A stretch of DNA of 6,736 bases from contig JABUTE010000184.1 in assembly GCA_021443825.1 (NCBI GenBank), forward strand, positions 1 to 6,736. Direction: 5' to 3'. A program made the translations under genes and the position numbers. The notes under the pieces were generated by a model that worked only from the letters and a program-made list of their open reading frames with translations, was not told the DNA's origin and made no database searches. Positions 1 to 4,963 of the stretch are shown piece after piece. The stretch comes from Bacillota bacterium. Its GTDB lineage: Bacteria; Bacillota; Clostridia; Peptostreptococcales; Anaerovoracaceae. How positions within the stretch are numbered: the stretch's first letter is position 1; the number at the start of each line of letters is the position of its first letter.

Positions 1-264
1 GGCTGCCGCACCCACCTCTGCCGGCTGCACTTCGCTCTCGCTGACATCGCATACAAGAAGCCGCTGCGCAATGCATTCTTCGGTATGAACATGTTCTTTC
101 AAACCGCAGCAGGTCCCGTCCGTCATGGCGATGCCCACGACCCGCAGCTGCCAGAAAACACCCGCAGCAACGAGCAGAGAGGCCAGACACAGGATGCCCA
201 TTGTCCGTTCTTTCCTGCGCCGTTCGCTTTTCAGTTGTTCGATCTTAAGACTGATGGTCTCCAT
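1..264 (-). CDS. Single-pass membrane protein with extracytoplasmic CG..EH.H...C motif (3' end missing)
   Basis: The first 88 codons of this gene are present; the rest lies beyond the left edge. Residues 1-21 are strongly basic (KSERRRKER). They are followed by a hydrophobic segment at about 22-47 (starting MGILCLASLLV), which should be one membrane helix or an uncleaved signal anchor with the C-terminal side outside. Directly after it, residues 52-64 read CCGLKEHVHTEEC, followed by LLVC ending at residue 72. This CG-x2-EH-x-H-x3-C spacing recurs in surface or envelope proteins of gut Clostridia, where the Cys/His pattern could bind metal or form disulfides; the function is not known to me. 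The ATG is preceded by AAGGA at 7-nt spacing. It sits downstream of the coiled-coil gene with no terminator between, so the two are probably co-transcribed. The motif match is from memory, not a database search. Confidence 0.75.
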   Translation of the reverse strand, partial: METISLKIEQLKSERRRKERTMGILCLASLLVAAGVFWQLRVVGIAMTDGTCCGLKEHVHTEECIAQRLLVCDVSESEVQPAEVGAAA

Positions 265-314
265 TACCGTTTCCTTGCCTGCTTTATGGCTGCTTTAATT
301 TCTGATTCCGACAT
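264..314 (-). CDS. Possible 16-codon ORF translationally coupled to the membrane protein
   Basis: A short frame (MSESEIKAAIKQARKR) starts with ATG just downstream of the coiled-coil gene. It ends in a TAATG, where the last base of its stop is the first base of the next start codon. Such an overlap usually signals translational coupling. The peptide is amphipathic and basic. No convincing Shine-Dalgarno sequence precedes its ATG (the upstream bases are GGCAGCGCTTT), and the frame stays open upstream back into the coiled-coil gene. It could therefore be a chance frame, a leader peptide, or the product of a frameshift past the coiled-coil stop. Low confidence. Confidence 0.2.
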   Translation of the reverse strand: MSESEIKAAIKQARKR

Positions 315-373
315 AAAGCGCTGCCGGCGTTCTGTTTGCCCGCAATACACACCCGCTTCGGTTATCCGTTCTG

Positions 374-853
374 TTATTCCTGCTGTTCCTGCTCGACCTG
401 CTGCCCCTGTTCCTGCATTCCGCCGCTTTGCAGCAGGCTCTTCAGATTCTCCTGCGAATCGAGAAGCTCTGCGATCTTCTGCCGCATCTGGCTGCAGGCA
501 GCCTCTGTTCGGGTCTTCATCTCAAGGCACTCTCTTGCTGTCTCTTTGCGGATCCGGTTGGCTTCGTTTTGTGCCTCGATGACGAGCTGCTGCGCCATCT
601 GATCGGCTTCGGAGCTGGCGATGCGAAGCTCGGTCAGATACTGATCAGCTGCATCCTGGGCTGCCTCAAAAATGCCGCTGAGCGAGAGAGCTGCTTCTGC
701 GATGGAACCGGCATTGTCGATCCGAATCCGGCGGTCAGCGAGGACCTCCTTCAGCTCTTCATTCTCTTTCAGCAGTTCTTTTTCTCTGATCTGATACTGA
801 TAGATGATCTCTACCAGCTCCGATCGCGACATGCGCTTAAGATCTTTATCCAC
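374..853 (-). CDS. Conserved-type coiled-coil protein of unknown function (159 aa)
   Basis: The protein is soluble, with no signal peptide or membrane segment. Residues 5-40 (starting LKRMSRSELVEIIY) look like a short helical hairpin followed by a Lys/Glu-rich coiled coil. Residues 48-75 are Ala-rich (AGSIAEAALSLSGIFEAAQ), and 76-142 form a long charged, Ala/Gln-rich helix. The tail 146-159 is almost all Gln and Glu (MQEQGQQ...). The layout recalls DivIVA- or FtsB-like cytoplasmic coiled coils, but I cannot assign it to a named family. The start is GTG, with AAAAGGA about 10 nt upstream; ATG at residue 8 is an alternative without a good ribosome site. A strong promoter lies upstream and the membrane-protein gene downstream, so it may act at the membrane with that partner (inference). 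Confidence 0.8.
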   Translation of the reverse strand: MDKDLKRMSRSELVEIIYQYQIREKELLKENEELKEVLADRRIRIDNAGSIAEAALSLSGIFEAAQDAADQYLTELRIASSEADQMAQQLVIEAQNEANRIRKETARECLEMKTRTEAACSQMRQKIAELLDSQENLKSLLQSGGMQEQGQQVEQEQQE

Positions 854-966
854 TTATATAAAATCCTTTTGTGAGTTTTGTAACTATATGACGATATTTT
901 GAAGGAACAGACAAAATGTCGTGAGAAAGGCTTTCGCCCTGTATCTGCGTAAACATATATACAGAT
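854..966 (-). other. Leader (5' UTR) of the coiled-coil gene, about 110 nt
   Basis: The stretch between the predicted transcription start and the GTG start contains no supported gene. It is AT-rich except for a small GNRA-type hairpin, AGGGC-GAAA-GCCTT, at about 921-934. I compared it by eye with the c-di-GMP-I riboswitch because of its ACGCA...AGGGC string, but the second half of that consensus is missing. The leader is long enough to hold a regulatory element, but none can be named. Confidence 0.4.
864..868 (-). promoter_or_regulatory. Ribosome binding site supporting a GTG start
   Basis: AAGGA lies 10 nt before the GTG start of the coiled-coil gene, a little farther than ideal. The spacer is pure A/T (TTTTATATAA), which should be open. 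No comparable site precedes the in-frame ATG seven codons later, so GTG is preferred. Confidence 0.5.
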
Positions 967-972
967 GGTAAC

Positions 973-1001
973 ATTATCGCACGTTTTTTGCACATTCACA
1001 A
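973..1001 (-). promoter_or_regulatory. Sigma-A-type promoter for the coiled-coil/membrane-protein unit
   Basis: On the minus strand a -35 box TTGTGA (996-1001) is followed by a 17-nt spacer and a -10 box GATAAT (973-978). This matches TTGACA-N17-TATAAT at 4 of 6 and 5 of 6 positions with ideal spacing. It lies just after the terminator of the preceding operon and upstream of the coiled-coil gene. Transcription should start near 965. Confidence 0.75.
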
Positions 1002-1043
1002 GGTTTTTGCGCGAAAATTTGACCGGCGGTTGTGCTGTTTATC

Positions 1044-1076
1044 AAAAAGAGATCCCCCGGAATTGTTTCCGGGGGA
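1044..1076 (-). terminator. Intrinsic terminator of the flavoprotein/2Fe-2S/hydrolase cassette
   Basis: Read on the minus strand, TCCCCCGGAA pairs perfectly with TTCCGGGGGA around an ACAA loop (10-bp stem at 1053-1062 and 1067-1076). It is followed by TCTCTTTTTG. The U-tract starts two bases after the stem. The plus-strand reading has only a broken T run, so termination should act mainly on minus-strand transcription. It lies about 80 nt beyond the stop codon of the ATC hydrolase-like gene. Confidence 0.9.
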
Positions 1077-1127
1077 CATTTTAAAAAGATCCCTCAAATG
1101 ATGGTCTGCAGTCGGCCGCTGCCGGCA

Positions 1128-1144
1128 CGCCGCCAAACGCGGCG
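1128..1144. repeat. Short GC-rich inverted repeat after the hydrolase-like gene
   Basis: CGCCGC and GCGGCG form a perfect 6-bp stem around a CAAAC loop, starting 11 nt beyond the stop codon. There is no U-tract after it on either strand, so it is not a terminator by itself. It could protect the 3' end of the mRNA from exonucleases or pause polymerase before the true terminator. Confidence 0.4.
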
Positions 1145-1154
1145 GAAGAATTCC

Positions 1155-1844
1155 TTATTTCTGATTGTCGATCCGCTCAAAATCAAAGCCTTCCCATGCC
1201 TTTAAGGTCTGCATGCCCTCTTCGCCCAGCATCGCTTCGATGCGGCCGTTTACCGCAGCCACGAACGCCCTTCCCATGATCTGTTCGCACAGGCGGCAGA
1301 ACACGTCGTAAACATCGGCGGTATGATAGGTCATGGAAAATTTTTTCTTCTCCTGCGGGGCGAGACGGCCTTCCTCCCTTCCGGCCTTGATCTCCGGTCC
1401 GTAGAAATAGAACCGGCATTCGCCCTTTTCGTGCATGTTCTGGGGGCTCTCAAAGCCCAGGCGGGGGTTGAAGCCCCGCACGATATCCTCGTCGATCTCT
1501 TTGCAATAGCACCTTGCGGTATCCATGCCGCCGTCTGCCGCAAAGGCGGTAGCCCAGGGGCATTTGTGCTGGGTCTCGTAGACGCAGCCGTCCCGGTACT
1601 CGAAGGAGCCCTCATAGCCGCCCGGGGTGCTGAGCAGCTCGCCGTAGTCGAAATACGAGGTATAATCCAGAGGATAGCCGTCCCGCAGCGCCTTCATGGC
1701 CATGCGGCGCCCTCTTCTGGCGCCGTAGGTGCGCTCGCAGAGATAAAAGATCTCTTCGCCCCCCTGCCGGCCCCGCTCCTGCACCAGGGCATCGTAAAAG
1801 CAGATGAGGATATCGGCATGGTCTTTTTCGTTTAAAGCTCTCAC
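1155..1844 (-). CDS. L-2-amino-thiazoline-4-carboxylate (ATC) hydrolase family protein
   Basis: This 229-aa protein resembles the ATC hydrolase family. Its founding member opens the ring of L-2-amino-thiazoline-4-carboxylate in the bacterial route to L-cysteine. Visible family-like marks are the motif KCPWATAF (94-101), the cluster ARCYCKEID (110-118), FNPRLGF (125-131), and GECRFYFYG (141-149), with Cys95, Cys112, Cys114 and Cys143 as possible functional residues. No signal peptide or membrane helix is visible, so it should be cytoplasmic. I chose the GTG start because AGGGGAGGG precedes it; the longer open frame upstream overlaps the 2Fe-2S gene and lacks family features. It begins 14 nt after the 2Fe-2S gene and is last in the cassette. 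Many relatives sit outside cysteine pathways, so the substrate here is unknown. Family assignment is from memory of motif layout. Confidence 0.72.
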   Translation of the reverse strand: MRALNEKDHADILICFYDALVQERGRQGGEEIFYLCERTYGARRGRRMAMKALRDGYPLDYTSYFDYGELLSTPGGYEGSFEYRDGCVYETQHKCPWATAFAADGGMDTARCYCKEIDEDIVRGFNPRLGFESPQNMHEKGECRFYFYGPEIKAGREEGRLAPQEKKKFSMTYHTADVYDVFCRLCEQIMGRAFVAAVNGRIEAMLGEEGMQTLKAWEGFDFERIDNQK

Positions 1845-1848
1845 AGCG

Positions 1849-1857
1849 CCCTCCCCT
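1849..1857 (-). promoter_or_regulatory. Ribosome binding site fixing the GTG start of the hydrolase-like gene
   Basis: AGGGGAGGG stands 4 nt before the GTG on the minus strand, with its core GGAG about 6-7 nt away. It lies wholly in the 14-nt gap after the TAG stop of the 2Fe-2S gene. This supports the GTG at 1844 over any upstream in-frame start. Confidence 0.75.
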
Positions 1858-1858
1858 G

Positions 1859-2146
1859 CTATTCGCACACCAGATCGCGCACTACTTTGCTGCTCCAAGG
1901 ATCCAGCACCAGATCGCCGCAGACCTCCGTTCCGCAGGCCAGACAGACCTTGCCGTTGGCCTTTACCAGGCACTTGCCGCAGGCTTCCTGGTGGCAGGCC
2001 TCATGGCGAAAGAAGGCCAGTGTGTTGTCCTTCGTTTCGTAAAGCAGCTCCAGCACATCCATCACCGACATGCCCTCTTCCACGGGAACCTGCGCATATT
2101 CCTGATAGCTGCCGCCCCGGTTGATCTTTACATTGATGGTTTTCAT
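1859..2146 (-). CDS. Stand-alone SdhB/FrdB-type 2Fe-2S ferredoxin domain protein (95 aa)
   Basis: This is a small electron carrier or redox subunit. The beta-grasp start (MKTINVKINRGG) and the segment EEGMSVMDVLELLYE at 23-37 match the N-terminal domain of succinate dehydrogenase/fumarate reductase iron-sulfur subunits. The cluster loop holds Cys51-x4-Cys56-x2-Cys59 and then LAC with Cys71, the expected four 2Fe-2S ligands. Cys68, Cys76 and Cys94 are extra. Normal SdhB/FrdB proteins are about 240 aa and carry two more clusters in a C-terminal half, which is absent here; the ORF ends cleanly at TAG. AAAGGAG overlaps the stop codon of the flavoprotein gene and fixes the ATG. Its position directly after an FrdA-like gene suggests it passes electrons to or from that flavoprotein (inference). 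Confidence 0.85.
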   Translation of the reverse strand: MKTINVKINRGGSYQEYAQVPVEEGMSVMDVLELLYETKDNTLAFFRHEACHQEACGKCLVKANGKVCLACGTEVCGDLVLDPWSSKVVRDLVCE

Positions 2147-2152
2147 AGCCTT

Positions 2153-2159
2153 CTCCTTT
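2153..2159 (-). promoter_or_regulatory. Ribosome binding site of the 2Fe-2S gene, overlapping the flavoprotein stop
   Basis: AAAGGAG lies 6 nt before the ATG at 2146. Its first A residues are part of the TAA stop codon of the flavoprotein gene. Ribosomes ending the upstream gene therefore sit on this site, favouring coupled, near-stoichiometric synthesis. It also rules out the longer upstream frame beginning inside the flavoprotein gene. Confidence 0.85.
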
Positions 2160-3915
2160 ACGAATACGTCAGGCGTTTGATGACCGCCTCGATGTTTGCA
2201 ATATAATCCAGCTTTCCGGCAGGTGCCGGGATCTCGGTCTGATCCACCGGCTCCAGCCATACCTCTCCGTTCTTATAATGAGTCGAGACAAGCCAGTTGT
2301 CGTTATCGGTAAAGAAATAGTCGCTGCGGATAAACACACCGCGGCTTTCCTTTCGCGCCAGAGAAGAACGCAGAATGCCCTTGGCGCAGTCGATCATCGC
2401 CCGGCATTCCAGCCAGTCCATCCAGCTGCGGTTATACGCTCTGTCTGCAACGGTCACTCCATACTGCTCCAACTGCAGGGCCTCGATGGCGGCAAGGCCC
2501 TCTTCCAGCTGCTGCTGCTCGCGCACGATGCCCGCCGCGCGGGAAACGATCTCGTTGATCCTCTTTTTCAGAAGCCTGGGGTCTTCTCCTTTGACGGCAA
2601 AGGGCTTTTCCGCATCTGCGATCGCTTTTTCAAGGCATGCGGGGCAGATCGGCTTCGCCTCATGGGCCAGCGCACATTCGGCGGCTGTTTTTCCTGCCTG
2701 CAGGCCCTGTACCAGCATCTGGGTGGTCGCAGCCGATACCCGGTTGGAGCCGAAGGTGCCGCCGGTGCATTCGCCTGCGGCAAACAGGCCGGGAAGAGTG
2801 GTGGCAAAGGTCTCGTCTACCTTAAGGCCGCCGTCGAAATAGTGAGCGGCTCCGTAAACGGGAATTCCGTGATGGGCCCTTAAATAGTCCATGATGGAAA
2901 GGCAGGCGCCTTCCTTCAGATAAGGATGGCTGTCGTAGAATTCCTGTTCCTGCTCTTTGCTGTCGTATTCCATATCGAAGGTGACGCCGCCGTAGGCATC
3001 GCCGTTTCCTTCGTCTGCCACCTCTTTATACATGGCATAGCAAAGAAGCAGCTTGTTCCATTCGGAATGAAGGGCCAGATCTACCGCGCTCTGAGGCAGA
3101 TGCTTTGCCAGAAATTCTTCGTTTTTGCTGTTTCTTAAGCGGAAATGATCGTTGGTATGGATGATATAGGGCAGGATGCTGCCTCTCCATTTGGCGGGAT
3201 GGGTGATGACGCCCGGGCAGAAGGTGACCATTTCCATCTCGGTCATCTCGGCGCCGGCGCGAATGGCTGCCGCCTGCCCTTCTCCTGCCAGCCCGGTGGT
3301 TCCGGAGGTAAAGGTATAGCAATTGTGCATGCCGCCGGTGGCCAGCACGGTAGCGCCCGCCTGCACGGCAAACAGCTCGCCGTGGATCAGATCCAAAAAC
3401 AGCGCGCCGGCGACGGAGGCGTCTTCTGCCTTTAAAAGCTCCACCAGAGCGGAATCCTGCACCACGGTGATATCGCGGGTCTTCATCATGTTGTAATAGG
3501 TATCGATGATGGTGGAGCCGGGAATGCCGATCTCCCGGTCATCTCCCTTGGGATGCAGGTTGGAATTGCTGTCGACGATCTCTTTGATCACCTGCGGGGC
3601 GTTCTCCACATACTGGTGCACCAGCTTGCGGTCGTTGAGATAGACCCCCTCCAGAATGATGTCGTTAAAGAATTTTTCCTTGCTGTCGTTTTCGTCTCCG
3701 ATGCCGGGAATGTTCATGGCGGCCATGGAGCGTCCGTCGCACATCACATCGGCGCTTACATTGGCCCCTGCCAGCAGGGTCGAGCCGCTGCGGTTTACCT
3801 TTCCCTTGCATACGAGAAGCACCTTTGCGCCTGCATCGGCGGCAGAGATGGCTGCCCGAAGTCCGGCGCCGCCGCTGCCGATGATCAGCACCTGACTGTT
3901 CATAGTTTTGATCAT
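2158..3915 (-). CDS. FAD-binding FrdA/SdhA-superfamily oxidoreductase subunit, substrate unknown
   Basis: This 585-aa flavoprotein has a Rossmann FAD motif GSGGAG at 13-18, TVLATGG at 189-195, GLAGEGQAAAIRAGAE (208-223), AAHYFDGGL (356-364) and PGLFAAGECTGG (375-386). The C-terminal helical domain (about 440-545) has LARKESRG (519-526). No Tat signal, heme domain or FMN-binding domain is visible, so it should be cytoplasmic. The position that carries covalent FAD-histidine in FrdA reads SGST (43-46), which suggests non-covalent FAD. His358 and Arg392 (GSNRVSA) fit conserved substrate-site residues. The HPTG histidine is replaced (TFCPGV, Cys233), and there is no arginine between 261 and 346, where the catalytic one should lie. 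A CPAC motif is at 424-427. The ATG at 3915 has GGAAGG 7 nt upstream; MNSQ four codons on is the alternative. The following 2Fe-2S gene is its likely partner. Confidence 0.88.
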   Translation of the reverse strand: MIKTMNSQVLIIGSGGAGLRAAISAADAGAKVLLVCKGKVNRSGSTLLAGANVSADVMCDGRSMAAMNIPGIGDENDSKEKFFNDIILEGVYLNDRKLVHQYVENAPQVIKEIVDSNSNLHPKGDDREIGIPGSTIIDTYYNMMKTRDITVVQDSALVELLKAEDASVAGALFLDLIHGELFAVQAGATVLATGGMHNCYTFTSGTTGLAGEGQAAAIRAGAEMTEMEMVTFCPGVITHPAKWRGSILPYIIHTNDHFRLRNSKNEEFLAKHLPQSAVDLALHSEWNKLLLCYAMYKEVADEGNGDAYGGVTFDMEYDSKEQEQEFYDSHPYLKEGACLSIMDYLRAHHGIPVYGAAHYFDGGLKVDETFATTLPGLFAAGECTGGTFGSNRVSAATTQMLVQGLQAGKTAAECALAHEAKPICPACLEKAIADAEKPFAVKGEDPRLLKKRINEIVSRAAGIVREQQQLEEGLAAIEALQLEQYGVTVADRAYNRSWMDWLECRAMIDCAKGILRSSLARKESRGVFIRSDYFFTDNDNWLVSTHYKNGEVWLEPVDQTEIPAPAGKLDYIANIEAVIKRLTYS

Positions 3916-3922
3916 ATGTCTA

Positions 3923-3928
3923 CCTTCC
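3923..3928 (-). promoter_or_regulatory. Ribosome binding site of the flavoprotein gene
   Basis: GGAAGG lies 7 nt before the ATG at 3915. It is weaker than the AAAGGAG and TAAGGAGG sites of the neighbours. It favours this ATG over the upstream in-frame one at 3942, which would start inside the terminator's U-tract. Confidence 0.6.
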
Positions 3929-3944
3929 GTTCGTCTGTACAATC

Positions 3945-3978
3945 AAGAAAAATGCGAAGACCCGCAAGGGCCTTCGCA
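3945..3978 (-). terminator. Intrinsic terminator after oppF
   Basis: On the minus strand TGCGAAGGCCC pairs with GGGTCTTCGCA (one G-U pair) around a TTGC loop, giving an 11-bp stem at 3953-3963 and 3968-3978. A TTTTTCTT tract follows. It sits 16 nt after the oppF stop codon and 29 nt before the flavoprotein start. A run of seven A residues flanks it on the plus-strand side, but no plus-strand gene exists to use it. Confidence 0.88.
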
Positions 3979-3994
3979 AAAAAAGTGTCTGTTA

Positions 3995-4963
3995 TTACCT
4001 GTCCATCAGATGGCAGGCGACAAAGTGGCCCGGTTCGACTTCCTTCAGCTCGGGAGCCTGGGTCTTGCAGATCTCAGTCGCATGGGGGCAGCGGGTGCAG
4101 AACTTGCAGCCTGCCGGTGCGTTGATGGGGCTGGGGATCTCGCCCTCCAGATGCACCCGGTTCTTCAGCCAGCTGTGATAGGGATCCGGCTCGGGAATGG
4201 CAGAAAACAGCGCCTTTGTATAGGGATGCAGCGGGTTGCCGTAGATGCTTTCGTTTCCGCCCAGCTCAACGAGAGAACCCAGATACATGACGGCGATGCG
4301 GTCAGAGATATGTCTTACCATGGAAAGGTCATGGCTGATGAACATATAGGTAAGACCCAGCTCTTTTTGCAGCTTGATCAGCAGATTGACCACCTGCGCC
4401 TGAATGGATACATCCAGGGCGGCGATGGGCTCGTCGCAGACGATAAAGGTGGGGTCGATGGCAAGGGCTCTTGCGATACCGATCCTCTGTCTCTGTCCGC
4501 CGGAGATCTCGTGGGGGAAACGGGAAGCATAGTCCGAGGTGAGACCGACATACGACAGCACCTGATTGACCTTTTCTTCCTTTTCTGCCTTAGACATGCT
4601 CTTAAAGTGCACGTTCAGACCTTCCTGGATGATGGTGCCGATGGGCATTCTGGGGTCCAGGCATGCAGCAGGGTCCTGGAAGATCATCTGGCAGTTCTTG
4701 GAGAAGTTCATCCTGTCGGCCGAATTGAAATCGTTCAGGTTCTTGCCCTTATAGAGAACTTCGCCGTCGGTAGCCCGGTAGATGCCCAGGATTGTTCTTC
4801 CGCAGGTGGTCTTGCCGCAGCCGGATTCACCGACCACGCCCAGCGTTTCACCCTCGTAAATATTGAAGGTGACGCCGTCGACCGCCTTGACCAGCTTTCC
4901 TCCCTTTGCAGGGAAGTACTGCTTCATATTCTTAACTTCAAATAAAACCTTCTTATCTTCCAT
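3995..4963 (-). CDS. oppF: Oligopeptide/dipeptide ABC transporter ATP-binding protein OppF
   Basis: This 322-aa ATPase powers peptide import together with OppD at the cytoplasmic face of the OppB/OppC pores. It has the Walker A GESGCGKT (45-52), Q-loop Gln96, signature ISGGQRQR (153-160), Walker B FIVCDEP (173-179) with Glu178, and H-loop His211. HPYTKAL (246-252) opens the C-terminal oligopeptide-transporter domain, which has Cys286, Cys289, Cys292, Cys299 and Cys317. Full length for the family. The ATG shares one base with the oppD stop codon, and GGAGGTGA inside the oppD end serves as its ribosome site, so translation is coupled. A dipeptide (Dpp), nickel or other small-molecule specificity cannot be excluded, because the binding protein is not in the window. 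Confidence 0.93.
   Translation of the reverse strand: MEDKKVLFEVKNMKQYFPAKGGKLVKAVDGVTFNIYEGETLGVVGESGCGKTTCGRTILGIYRATDGEVLYKGKNLNDFNSADRMNFSKNCQMIFQDPAACLDPRMPIGTIIQEGLNVHFKSMSKAEKEEKVNQVLSYVGLTSDYASRFPHEISGGQRQRIGIARALAIDPTFIVCDEPIAALDVSIQAQVVNLLIKLQKELGLTYMFISHDLSMVRHISDRIAVMYLGSLVELGGNESIYGNPLHPYTKALFSAIPEPDPYHSWLKNRVHLEGEIPSPINAPAGCKFCTRCPHATEICKTQAPELKEVEPGHFVACHLMDR

Noticed and set aside
85..582. 165-codon plus-strand frame across the coiled-coil and membrane-protein genes
   Set aside because: It spans two minus-strand genes, is rich in Pro/Ser/Arg as expected of a shadow, and has no ribosome site.
854..966. c-di-GMP-I riboswitch in the leader
   Set aside because: Only scattered pieces of the consensus (ACGCA, AGGGC, GAAA) are present; the receptor half and second stem are missing.
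811..999. 62-codon minus-strand frame across the promoter and leader
   Set aside because: It begins inside the promoter spacer, has no ribosome site, has unusual Cys/Tyr/Lys-rich content and overlaps the start of the coiled-coil gene in another frame.
1128..1144. Terminator immediately after the hydrolase-like gene
   Set aside because: The hairpin has only 6 bp and no U-tract; the perfect hairpin at 1053-1076 is the real terminator.
1323..1835. 170-codon plus-strand frame antisense to the hydrolase-like gene
   Set aside because: The minus-strand frame has family motifs, a good ribosome site and an operon position; the plus-strand frame has none of these.
1845..1973. 43-codon upstream extension of the hydrolase-like gene
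   Set aside because: It overlaps the 2Fe-2S gene, its sequence is Gly/Arg/Ser-rich without family features, and the GTG at 1844 has a strong ribosome site.
2147..2260. 38-codon upstream extension of the 2Fe-2S gene
   Set aside because: It lies inside the flavoprotein gene; the beta-grasp domain begins at the ATG at 2146 with AAAGGAG before it.
3908..4945. 345-codon plus-strand frame antisense to oppF
   Set aside because: It lies opposite an intact OppF with all ATPase motifs. Its translation shows no recognisable domain and it has no fitting ribosome site; long mirror frames are expected opposite GC-rich codons.
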